Source: Alligator mississippiensis (lineage: Eukaryota; Chordata; Crocodylia; Alligatoridae). Taken from it: DNA of 64,000 bases. The translations under genes and the position numbers were made by a program. Location: the NCBI RefSeq assembly GCF_030867095.1, contig NC_081831.1, positions 22,668,001-22,732,000 of the forward strand, read 5' to 3'. This document shows positions 16,901 through 27,700 of this stretch, piece after piece; within the stretch, counting starts at the first letter, position 1; every line of letters starts with the position of its first letter. Below the pieces are notes generated by a model. It was not told the DNA's origin, made no database searches, and saw nothing but the letters and a program-made list of their open reading frames with translations.

Positions 16901-19556
16901 GGAGACCCCAATGCGCCCTGATCTGCTGGTCCCCTGGCCAGCATGGGAAAGAATTTGCATCTCCCCAAGGGCTCCCTGAAGCCTCATGTAGAGAAGATGC
17001 TGCATTCCCCCCTGTGGAGAAGCATGACACCAGCCCCTGGATGAGAAGGAAGGAAAGCCACTCCTAGCACGACCCTGACAACTGAAGCCACAGGAGAGTG
17101 GAACACCATGAACCTGGCTGGGCCCAAATGGACTCATGCCTTGCACCAGCTGCCCCTACCCCTCTGCTCACCAAACATGATGTTGTACTCAGAGTCTCCA
17201 TGCATGTCCTCCTGACTCAGGCTGGCCGGGAAGAGTTTGACATAACCCCCACCACAGTCAATGTTCTGCTCGTGCTTCACTGTGAACTGCACCACCACCG
17301 TCTTGCCCCGGTTGCTGAAAGGCTCAAAGCGGGATGAGATGGCATAGAAGCGGGCGTCCTGGCTTGTCTGGATTCCTGCAGGGGAGTGGGGGAGGGTGCA
17401 ATCAGGACCCCACCAAGGCAGAGCCCCAATGGAGGTGTGAAAGGACTGGCTCTGCCCATCTGCAGTGAGGGATGAGGCCTGCTACCTGGTCCTTAGGTCA
17501 TGAGGCAGGTACCATGACTACCTGTGGGATCAAAGCTGCCGGGGGGGGGGCGGGGGGGGGGGGGGTGCAGTGACTGCTTCCCTGGAGAGAGTCCACAATG
17601 GGATGCAGCCCCACTGGGCAGCATGCAGCAGAGGGGACCCTGCAACTCACCCTAGCTGTGAGAACAGAGCAGAGATGCCAAGGGGTGGGCAAAAAGAGGA
17701 CCCATAGACTGCCCCCTCCCTTCACCACCAGCAGGAAATGTGCCCACCTTTGTCTTTCTCGCTGTCCCCATAGAACTTGCCAGCCGTCAGCTTGAACTTC
17801 CCATAGTCAGATTTGTGCTTTGACTCCACCCAGCGGCTCGTCCAGGTATCTGGGAAGGGGAGATACAAGGTTTGGAGTTGAAACGGTGGGGGAAGGGGGC
17901 AGCAAAGAGGGCCTCCCTGCATCTCCGGACACAAGTAGGTTTGTGGTTAAACTGCCAGGTTAAGCTGCTAGGTTAAGCTACTTCCCACTGCAGATGACAA
18001 GAATGATGAGAGGAACAGGATACATACCCACCAGGTAAACTGAGGCAGAGGGAAGCTGTGACCTAGGATGGTTACAGTGCCATAGAACTCAGCAGTTCAG
18101 AGGCCAATGCCTTGCCCCAGCCACTGGACCCTGCTCCCACCCCTCACAATTGAGTCTCTGCCTTTATCTCAGCAGCGCTTGATGGAGATCCATGGTGATG
18201 GAGTCCCCTGCTACACAAATGCAGTCACCTCTGTGGCAATGGATACATAGCAGACACACACTGCCACCAAGTCCAGTCCCTTCTCCACACTGAGGGGAGA
18301 CCATGTCTAAGCACATCTCCAGAAGGAGACATTTCAGCTGGAGGCCTGGGTCCCATTCTGTAGGTACAAAGTCTGCCATGGTACAGCACCCAGGCCTGCT
18401 ATACAACCCACCTGGACCCAGGCCCTGCCCCCTCCCACCCAGGGCATGATGGGACAGTCAGGAGCTGCTGTGGCCTGCCCAGGACTACAGCTAGTAGCAG
18501 CCCAGCCCAAAACACGGCACTTAAATCTTTGCTGCCCCTTCAGCCTCTTTCCCTCCAGGAAACACTGCCCATCTGCTCCAGAGGATCTGGCTTTTCAGCT
18601 GGCCCAGGGCAGCCCCAGCTGCTTTCAACAACACTAAGCCTGACCAGATGCTCAGTGACAGGCACCAATTCCTCTCTGCTCAGGACAACCTGAGGCAGGG
18701 GCAAAACCAAAACCCAGTCTACTTCCTGCCCAGCTGCTCAGGGAGCAGAGTGAAAGCAACAGCAGGCTGCCCAGGGCCTGCGAGGAGATGTGTGACTGCT
18801 TCCCTCCTGTTCCCCAGAGCCACATGGGTCACTCTGCTGCCACCTAGCCTAGAACACAAAGGACCCCAGAGCCTGCACCACACTGGGGTAAGAGCTCTGC
18901 CCAGGGCTGCTTCTTCCCGCTGCCTCAAGTGGCTGGAGTCCATTGTAAGGGACTCTGCTCTGTGGCAGACTCCTCTGGGGGCTGGACTCAGGTAGGCCAC
19001 TCAGCACAGGTGGGTTTAGAGAGCAGCCTCTCAGCCTGACACAGTAGGCCTTTCCCTGAGCCCTGGGTCAGCTCTTCTCCCTCAGGACGGCCTGGATCAG
19101 CTTCCATCGGCCCGGATCAGCCTCCATCGGCCCATCCAGGGTTGTGCCTCTGACAGGCCCAACCAGCTGCTCCATGGGAGCCCCACCACTGCCACCCGAG
19201 CTTCCCCAGGCCCAGCCGCACCTCAGGCACCCACCCCATAACCCAGGCATCACAGGGTCAACCCTTCCCCAGAACCCGCTACTCCCTGCCCAACCCCCAG
19301 GCAAGTCTCCTGTCCAACGTGCTGGGGGGGCCTCCACCCGCACTCCCTGCTCTTCTTCCATCGCAGCTCCCCCCACCGCCCTCCCAGACCCCAAGGAGAG
19401 ACATCCCATAGGCGCTCCCCACCCTCCCAGAGGCTCGTCCACCCCTTCAGCCCCTCCCCCGCCCTCACCTCCGTCGGCGAACTCCTCCCGGAAGAACTCC
19501 GCAGGCCCCGCCGCCGCCAAGCCCAAGAGGCCGCACAGCACCAAGAACGGGCTCAT
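13941..19556 (-). CDS. CALR: Calreticulin
   Basis: Nine exons, minus strand: 19469-19556, 17748-17849, 17172-17375, 16607-16701, 16309-16518, 16085-16198, 14996-15139, 14574-14666 and 13941-14135. They join to 414 aa (human 417), with the nine-exon structure of human CALR. A signal peptide of about 17 residues ([17 protein letters not shown]) leads into the globular lectin domain. The two disulfide cysteines sit in [12 protein letters not shown] and [15 protein letters not shown]. The proline-rich P-domain has repeats of the type [12 protein letters not shown], then repeats of the type [15 protein letters not shown]. The last exon is a long Asp/Glu-rich calcium-binding tail ending in KDEL, the ER-retrieval signal. 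The protein is an ER chaperone for monoglucosylated glycoproteins and the main luminal calcium buffer. Intron 6 holds a CR1 copy and a nested repeat. No defect is seen. Confidence 0.98.
15255..15740 (+). mobile_element. CR1 LINE 3' region with a nested repeat
   Basis: This lies in CALR intron 6. Characteristic CR1 text includes CAGTTTTGGGTCCCCCACTA, GTGGACAAGTTGGAGACAGT, GAGGGCAATGAAAAT and GCTGAGGGAACTGGGCTTAT. It ends GACTAGACAGCCTTCTGAAG and CCTTCCAACCCTAATTTTCT. The copy is interrupted at about 15590-15692 by another element, described separately. Confidence 0.85.
15590..15692. mobile_element. hAT-like MITE fragment inserted in the CR1
   Basis: The right edge, AAGGTTGAGAGCCGCTG, is the reverse complement of a hAT-type terminal repeat beginning CAGCGGCTCTCAACCTT. 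CR1 text resumes directly after it at 15693. The left edge is not clear. The fragment includes GGTCAGGAGCGAGGGGCAC, a motif found alone in many other introns of this window. Confidence 0.5.
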
Positions 19557-19650
19557 CTCTGCGGGTCCCTCGCACGGCTCCAGCCCCCTTAAGATACTAC
19601 AAGCCCTAGAAGTGCCTGGACACTGCAGCAGGCGCGGTAGCAGCGACAGC

Positions 19651-19657
19651 TTTTATA
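19651..19657 (-). promoter_or_regulatory. CALR TATA box
   Basis: The minus strand reads TATAAAA about 95 bases upstream of the start codon. The implied transcription start is near 19622, giving a 5' UTR of about 65 bases. Confidence 0.7.
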
Positions 19658-19694
19658 TGGGGGGCCGGTCCGAGCCCCGCCCTGCCGCTGCCTC

Positions 19695-19832
19695 ATTGGC
19701 CCGCGGCCCCGCGAGTCGCGCACCCATTGGTCGGCACCCCACAGGGCGACTCCGGAGGCGCCCCCGAACGTTAGCGTCCCAGATGGCCGCTTCCTATTGG
19801 CTGCAGCGCCGGGCCAATGAGGAGCAACCACG
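19695..19832. promoter_or_regulatory. CALR promoter: ERSE and inverted CCAAT boxes
   Basis: A perfect ER stress response element, CCAAT-N9-CCACG, lies at 19814-19832 on the plus strand; ERSEs work in either orientation. Three CCAAT boxes lie on the minus strand at 19695-19699, 19726-19730 and 19796-19800. ERSEs bind NF-Y with ATF6/XBP1 and drive human CALR in the unfolded-protein response, so this supports the same control here. Confidence 0.8.
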
Positions 19833-20492
19833 CGTTCGGTGGAGACACCTCCTCCCACTCTGCCTGATGCGTCACCTTTGCTTGGCAGGTCACATGACTA
19901 GCTGGGGCGCCTTAAAGGACCAGCTCAAGGTAGACTGTAGTCTCCACCCCTCACAGTTCACCTGGGGTGGAACAGAGAGAGATGGGAGAAGCCCCCAGCC
20001 CATAATAGTCGCAATAAGTCCTACGGGGGAGAGGAAGCAGTGAAATCCCATGTGGATTTCACTCCCCTGGAAACAGGCCTAGAGCTTAATTTTGCCATAT
20101 GATGATGCTGTGCATCCTGATCTTGTCATAAAAAACGTAGGTTAAACTGGGGGAGAGGAAGGGAATCCCGGGTCTAATTTGTTTTTGGCTGGGGGTGGGG
20201 CCTACCTTTAGGAAAGGGGAGGGGTTACCTGGACTCCTGGGTTCTATTCCCTGGTCCTAGAACACCTGTGGTTCTTTACCTGGCTCTCCCACCGACTCTG
20301 TTACATGCCTTAAAACTCCAGGTACCTAGGACTAAAACAGATATTAAACAACCCACCCCACTCCCCCCACCAGCCATGGACAGACAGGGACAAGAGCCAC
20401 AACCATCTCAGGTATTGTGAGTGCCCTTCACCAGCACATGGGATCCAGTGCCGGGCTGCTCACCACTCCCCTTGACAATCTCCTCCTGGCAA

Positions 20493-20747
20493 AGCCATCC
20501 TTAAGGTATGGCAAATTGGGGCAACTGCCCTGGGCCTCGTGCTTTGGGGGGGCCCTGCAGAGCCAAGCAGAGCAGCCGTGACCCCTCCTGCAGGGCCCGC
20601 CTGGAATTGGCGGCTCAGCCCAGCACTATGGAAGAAGCATGGAGACCACCCCCTTCCCCCTTTGCGGGGGTACCACAGCTCCATGTGTTAAGGGGGCCCT
20701 GCACAGGATGATTTGCCCTGGGCCCCGCACCCCCACTAGGGTTGGCT
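20493..20747. mobile_element. MITE-like element with short terminal inverted repeats
   Basis: The left end AGCCATCCTTAAG and the inverted right end AGCCAACCCTAG are imperfect inverted repeats. Just inside them, GGCAAATTGGGGCA on the left is mirrored by GGGGCCCAGGGCAAATC on the right. There is no coding capacity. It is probably a non-autonomous DNA transposon; the family is not determined. Confidence 0.45.
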
Positions 20748-21984
20748 CTAACCGCTCCCCTGGCACTTCATTCCACCTCAGAGCCCCTGTTCTCTCTTCT
20801 CTGAACATTGTGTGCTGCACCCCAGAAACAGCTTCATTTCAGGTGGCAATTCAAATGTTTTCAAAATCCTTATGAATCTTCTAAAGCCTGAAAGAGGCAA
20901 GGAAGAGGAAGACTCCTGGTGGTTCACCTTTCTGAACAGCCTGGCAAAGAGAAGCAAACACGAGAGCAGGCCCTTGCCAATGCTGTGGGCCTGGGCCCAG
21001 AAGTAACACACGGAAGAGAGATAACAGTCCCAGCAACACTTATGTCTCTTATGTAATCAGCAGCATCTGGCAGGGCACCAGGACACAGACCGTTGAAACC
21101 TGGTAAGTGATCCATCTGCCCCTCCCTCCCCCTCCAATAAAATGTAGCACCCATTGGGGTAAAACACAGCAGCTGTTCTTGCTGGGATGGGAGATGTAGC
21201 TGGTGTTGGGGGTGGAGTGGGGCAGCTGTTGCGTGGTCAGCAGCGATAAAGTGACAGAGGATTTGGGGAGACCTGGGAATGCAAACACCACCCACCCCAT
21301 CCATCTCCCCTATAGACCCTTCCAGGCCTCCACAGTGGTGGTGACACCTGTCATCCATCCCACCATGGCTTTGGACTCCTGTCTCTCCATATTCCTCCTC
21401 CTTTCCCTCCCTCTCTCCCCTTATGCTTCTCTTTCTGCCACAAACCTGTCCTAGATATACCCCTTCCCTCCAGGAACCCCTCTCTGGCCCTGTCAACAGG
21501 ACCTATCATTTTGGGCATCTGCCCCAGTACAACCATGTCTACAGTGGACTTTTGGCCTCAAGTGCCACGCCCCCCCCCCACTAACCATGGCATCACCCAG
21601 TGACAAATGGTTCTTGCTTTTGCAACCCCCCGGTCAGTTAGTGCAGAGACCAGAGCTCAGTGGGGAAAGGGGCAGGGTGGGTGCGTAGTGATAGGAGGAG
21701 GAACGGAAAAAAGGAAGTGGCTGGGGCCTGGGGAAACGGGGGCACATGGGTCCATTCCAGACAGCACTAAAGACACAGTCCCAGATGTGAGAAGCTCTTA
21801 GCACATGGGGGCAGGGGGTAGAACTGGGAGGGCTGGGACTCAACCCCTGGGGTATGGCTGGAGTGATGGATCTAGGGATCAGGACTCCTAGGTTCTGGGC
21901 CGAGAGCTGGGTGTAATGATGAAAGCAGGGTGGGGGTGGGAGCCAGGATGCCTGGGTTCTGTCCCCAGCTCAGAGAGCACAGGT

Positions 21985-22060
21985 CTATGCAAGGGTTGCA
22001 GTGGTAGAGCAGATCAGATCTATTCCTGTACCCCCAGAGGCATGAGTTCAAGCCTGGCTC
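21985..22060 (+). repeat. tRNA-like fragment, possible SINE head
   Basis: GTGGTAGAGCAG resembles a pol III A box. GAGTTCAAGCCTGG, about 45 bases on, resembles a B box. No foldable tRNA with the usual arm spacing is seen. It could be a SINE head or chance. Confidence 0.3.
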
Positions 22061-24418
22061 CCTTCTCCTATGAAAGCTTCCTGCTTCCCCATTGCTGCAG
22101 CCAGCTCCCTTCCCTGCACCCTGGCTCCCAGCTCTAACTCCTTCCACCCCCCGAAACCCAGGGATCCAGAAATGCAGGAACTGGTTTCCACGATTTCATG
22201 CATGGAGCTAAGGGAACTGGCAGAGAGGCAGCATGTTCATCTGGGTCCACACCCTGGTGCTAGGATCAATCCCAGGGAATGGTCTGCAGAGTCCAGGAGC
22301 TCCTGCCTCTCATTCACCTCACCCTGTTGGACCCCAGGGGTTCAGATCTTGATTTCCACTGCAGGGGGACACATGGGAACAGGCCCCCTGTCCTGCCATA
22401 GTGCAGCCATGTGACCCTCTTCTTGATGGGTAGGGGACTGGCCCAGCACTCACACCCCAGCCTCTCATTCTCTCAGTGAGTGTCAGAGGCCTAGTAATTT
22501 GTCATCAGGAAGCAGGCCCCCAAACTCACTGAGTCAGGGGATGCTGCCACCAGGAGGCATCTGAGAGGAGTCAGGATCCAGCACCATGGGCTCTGGATTC
22601 CCCGGCTTGGGTCCAATTCTGTCTAGAAACAGAACTAGGCCTGTTAGATCCCAGCACTCCTGGGCCGGTGCTGCCCCCAGACCCAGTTATCTGAGTAGGT
22701 GACTTTTACCCTGCACCAGGGAGTCCTGGGGTAGCTCTGGACCGGCCCCATTAGCCCCTCATGGGCACCTTCTCAGGCAGCCCCATGGATCTGCCTCCAT
22801 ACAAAGGCAGAGGCCACTGTCTCAAAGGGCTGGGTGCCTTAGGACTGTGGTTTCCACAAGGACACCAGGTTAAGATCCACCCTCACAGAGCTAGGATCCC
22901 TCCTGGGGAAGGGCAGGTGGGCTGCCACCCCCTCAGCTGGATCCAGTGGGGCAGGTTTTAGACTCTCACATAGGAACAGTCTCCTCTCTGCTGCCTCTTC
23001 TGCCCCTCCTGCTTCATGAGAGGCCCTGCCAAGCCAAAGTGGAGGTCTATCGGCAGGGTGTGGGAACTGTCATAATTCTGCTGCTCTGGCCCTGGCTGGG
23101 CTTGTCTGTCCTGTGTAGGTAACACCAGTCTTTAAATGCCCCTGTAACTCATTAACCCATTCGTAAAGCAAGCTGCAGTTAGTCCTGAGGTAGAATTACA
23201 CCAGCCAGGAGGAAAAAGTCTCTAGTGTGTTGTCACCTGTAATTTATATGGCAGTAAATAAAATGCTGTGCTCTGTGCAACCCAGTGGGGTGTGCAATCT
23301 TGGCTATAGCTGCTAGCAGCCATGCGCAACTGTGTGTGCAGGTAATTGTGCACATGTGTAATTGTGCAAGTGCAATTTCATGTGTGTATATGTGCATTTG
23401 ATCACGTATAAAACCTGCTCGAACACCCACATGCCTCATTTCTTCAAGGATCCCACACCTTGTCTCTACCCCAGCTACCTCTAGGACTGCCTTTAGATGA
23501 CTCATTCCTAGACGACAAGCTGTTGTGACCTTACAGAAAGTCTTACCACATGCGGCATTTTTAAGCGCCATGTTCCAGAGTCCTGGGATCATACGCAATC
23601 AACAACTTGCACAGAAGGAAAAATAACTCTCTAGCCATTGTAGCGGCAGAGGAACCCTCAGCTGTGTCATGTGATGGCCCCAGACAGCCCTGAGATGAGA
23701 AAAGAAAGATCAAGGATTAAATCCAACACTTCCTTGACTTACTGAGTCCTGAAGCTGGCCCTGTTCTGATCTGTTGTCAGCTCCGTGGCTGCCTTGGCTG
23801 GCACATGAATAAGCCACCCCTTCTCCATCAGAAGTGTCAGGTGTTTCAAGAGCACCTGTATGATGTCATACCCTCTCATAGCACCCAAGGTGCCTATCCC
23901 AGGATCATCACTACAGTAACTAGGTGCTGCACACTGTCCTCCTGGTGCTTGATCCATTCCTACGTGTCAGTCCCCTAACCCTGTCACCATGGTGACAGAC
24001 AGTTGACTGCCTGATATTCTCTGGGTGTCTCTCACCTGCAGAAGAGGCCTACTGTCATGGCAACCTAACACCTCATGCTCTCAGCTGTTTGGTGAAAGGA
24101 TTTATACAGGCACCAGGACAGGCCATTGATCCCTGCCCTGTTACTGGGGTGAAGGCCTACACTTGCTTTTATGCCACGTGCACACCCTGGGTGTGTAGGA
24201 GGGGCCAGCTGCCATAGTAACCAAACATCAGCTAACCTTTCACTGCTGAACTGTATCACTTTGGGAGTTCTTGGGACCCCTTCAGGAAAGGGAGCCGGGA
24301 ACCATCTCTGGGCAGCTCCACCCCCGCCAAATATCTGGGATTGTGGCCTCAAGGGCGGGGCTGGGGTTGCGCCAATTTAAAACGGCTGCCCCGTTGCCGC
24401 TCAACGTGCGCCACACCC

Positions 24419-24797
24419 AATATGGCGGCGGCCGGGAACGGTGTGCAACACTTCGGGTGGCTGCATGGAAACCCTGAGCCTTTCCGCCACTCCCAAGATG
24501 GCGCCGGTCACGTGCCTCTCCCTTCTCCCTTCCTCCACCACCGTGCTTTGCCCTCGTTTCTCATGCCACGCTCTACATGGCGCCGCTATGGCTCCTACGC
24601 CCCGAACATAACTTGATCCAACCTTCTCCTACCACGCTGGGGACGTACCGCCGCCTTCCTTGCCACACTGAACATGGCTGACACCGCCCAAAGGAGAACA
24701 CCCCACTTCCTCCGGAAATCAGCTAGGGCGGCTCTCTTCCGGGGTGAGAAGCTGCTACTTCCGTTCCCTCCCTTCCGCCGCTATGTCGCCCACCATG
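24419..24797 (+). promoter_or_regulatory. FARSA promoter with repeated YY1-like and ETS sites
   Basis: This is a TATA-less CpG-rich promoter. YY1-type ATGGC cores lie at 24419-24428 (AATATGGCGG), 24495-24505 (AAGATGGCGCC), 24575-24586 (ACATGGCGCCGC) and 24671-24682 (AACATGGCTGAC), with the start codon itself in ACCATGGCGG. ETS-type cores (CCGGAAAT, CTTCCG) lie between 24710 and 24775. Confidence 0.6.
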
Positions 24798-27700
24798 GCG
24801 GATGGGGCCGGCGTGGCCGAGCTGCTATTGCAGCGTCTGGACGGAGCGGGTGACGACGACGACGGGCTCTGCAGCCTGGAGGCGGCCGCCGCGCTGGGCC
24901 TGGACCACCAGCTGCTTGTGGGAGCCGTGAAGAGCCTGCAGGCGCTGGGCGAGGTTGGGGGACTGGCAGCAGGGGCGGGGCTTTGGGAAGTACTTCGGAG
25001 GGTGTGGGGGGTTAGGCTGTGGGGCGGGTCCCTCTCTCTCTCCATTTCCCTCCGCTCTGGGGTTGATGGGAAGGAGCCCATGGTGGGGCAGGGTGGCTAT
25101 GGGGGGCTGGCTGGCGCTGTCAGGGGAGTGATGTGGTGTAAAAGTCCATGGGAGGTCTGTCCTGGCTTCCCCTTTCTGAGCTGGGACATGTGGGTCCCAG
25201 CCAGCCCCGGCCCTGGGCTGTGGTAGCTCTGTTGTATGACCATGAGGACCGTGGGCTGGAGGGGCCCCAAAGGAGCTGTGACCCCCAACGCCTGCTTCTA
25301 GTTCCCTGTCCACTACTCCTCCCTCCCCCGCCCCCCTGCATCTAGCTTGTCCTCAAGCATATCCAGTAATGGAGAGTCTCCCCCTTCCCAATCTCAGTGT
25401 CTTGCTGGTCCCTGTCCCTGAGGTCTGGATCATGTTACACCTCAGGCTGGGAGCCCTCAGGCTTGTTTCTTGGGCTGCAGTGAGCCCCAAGAGCCTGCTG
25501 CCTAAGGCCAAGCACCAGAGGCGCATAGGTGCTGCAAGCAGGAGTGCCAGGGCCCAGAAGCAGAGAGGGGTGGCATCTTGTGCTTCCCAGTGGGACTCCA
25601 TGGGGCATGTTAGCTGTTCTGGGGCTTGTGGAGCTTCTCCTGAGGCCTCTGGCTGGGACCCAGCCCCCATCCCCACCCCCTGCAGGTCATTGAGGCTGAG
25701 CAGCGGTCATCCAAGCACTGGGAGCTGACGGCTGAGGGGACGGAGATCGTGCAGGATGGGAGCCATGAGGTGCACGTCTTCAATAGCATCCCGCCTGAGG
25801 GGCTGCCCCAGAGCCAGCTTATGGTGAGGTTCCCCTTCCTCTATTCCTTTCTCCTCTCAGCTCCCTTTTGGTTTCTTCTGTGTAGCCTTTTTGGTGTTTT
25901 CTGTGTCAAAACATTGGATTTTTCATGGTCTTATGGTTAGGATGTCTGATTTGACTTGCATCAGGAAGGGGAATGTGGCATAGTACAATAGTATGACTAC
26001 AGGGGTTGGAAAGATGGACACATGGGTTTGCTTCCCAGTTCTGCAAGGGGTGGTTGAGAGCAGGGGAAGCTGGGAGCCTGGACACCTGGGTTCTTTTCGT
26101 AGCTCTGAGGGGGGATGGTATCTGGTTGGGGGTGTTGGAAGCCCAGACACTTGGGTTATGCTCTTCCTTCTGGAAGCCAAATGGACTCTGGTCAGCAGAG
26201 CATGGCAGGACTGGGGGTCAGGGCTTCAGGGTCTCTTTCCCATTTCTGTCTTTCTTTGTGCTTCAGTTTCCCTATTCATAAAATTAACAGAACCTTGATG
26301 GGGAGAGGGACACCTAGATTGTGAAGCACAGGCAAGTGCTTGTGAGTCACTGGCAGGCAGCTGGCTTCCCCTCCTACCATCTAACCCGCTGGGAGGGTCC
26401 TGGCTCCCCCTATCTGGCTCTGCCCTGACTCCTTGCCCCTCTGTGTCTCTGCAGGCACTTCCCAGTGCGAAGGTCGGCTTCAGCAAGGCCATGTCCAACA
26501 AGTGGATACGGCTGGACAAGGCGGCTGAGGGGGGACCCCGCATCTTCCGTGCTGTGAGTGGCCCTTACCTGGGGGGTCCCTCACAGAGCAGTTGCCTCCT
26601 GCCTTGAGCACAGGACGGGTACTGTAACTCCTAGGCTGCACCTTTGACCCCAGCCTTCCTCCCCTGTAGGTGGAGAATGTGGAAGACTCTGTGCGGGAAA
26701 AGCTGGAGCAGGTGCAGCGGGGCAAGGCCGAGAGCCTGGATCAGAAGGAACGGAATGAGCTGAGGAAGAGGAAACTGCTGGTGGAAGTGTGAGTGTGTCC
26801 TGTTCCCAAGATCCTCCCCTTCCACCCTCCTATCTTGCATCGAGCAGTCAGGGCTGCACTGATCTCTTCTCACCACTGGGAGGCAGCACCTGCTGCTTCT
26901 GTTCTCTGCCATGCTGAGCACCCACAGGCCCCCCTTTGCTCCCCTGTCCAGTGGGGTTCAGATGCTGCCCTTGGCCCCTCCCAGCCCTCTGCCCAGCTGG
27001 AGCTTTCCTTTGCCATGTAGCTTGTTGAGCTGCCCTTCCCAGTTTGCCACATTAGTGAGGGACAGCAGTGGATGCTAGGAGCTGAAGACCAGTGGGCTCC
27101 CTGTAACCCCATTTTCACCTCCTTTTCCAGGACCCTGAAGAGCTACTGGATCCGGAAAGGCAGTGCCTTTAGCACCAGGCTTGCCAAGCAGGAGACAGAG
27201 TTGACTCCTGAGATGATCGCCAGGTAAGCCCCGAACCCCCCTTTCTCCCCTGGCCCCAGAGCCTGGCATAGAAGGGGTTCTGCCCACTCCATGCACCTGG
27301 CAGAGCCATGGGTTCAAGTCCTGCTGAGATTAGAAGTCCATGTTTCCTGTGGTCTGGTCCAGCCTATAGACCTGGGCAATCCCACAGTTCCTATTTCAAT
27401 GATCTTACTCTTATGTGCTGCTACCCCCTGCCCCAGAAATGGCTGCATTTTGGTGGGGTGGGAAGGGCTTGCCACCAGCCCTGATGCCTCCACCCCCACC
27501 CTTCTTCATCATAGCGGGTCCTGGCACAACCTGAGCTTCAAAGCGTACAACTTTGCAGCACTGGGGCTGCCCCCCAACAGCGGGCACCTGCACCCACTGC
27601 TCAAGGTGCGCACTCAGTTCCGGCAGATCTTCCTAGAGATGGGGTGAGTGTTGCCGGGGGTGGGAGAAGTCATCCTTAAGCCTTCTAAAGCACTGGGGCA

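Larger units (their letters stand above)
19900..24400. other. Intergenic region between CALR and FARSA
   Basis: These 4.5 kb separate two divergent genes. I see no coding exon. It holds a MITE-like element (20493-20747), a tRNA-like fragment (about 21985-22060), several copies of the CCTGGGTTCT motif family (20230, 21885, 21950), and a mildly GT-rich patch (23325-23400). Confidence 0.5.

Noticed and set aside
19144-20043. 299-codon plus-strand open frame
   Set aside because: It overlaps CALR exon 1 and promoter in antisense. It is Pro/Ala-rich low-complexity sequence from CpG DNA.
27250-27345. Possible tRNA gene (GGGTTCAAGTCCTGC)
   Set aside because: A good B box is present, but no A box at the right distance and no cloverleaf could be drawn by eye.
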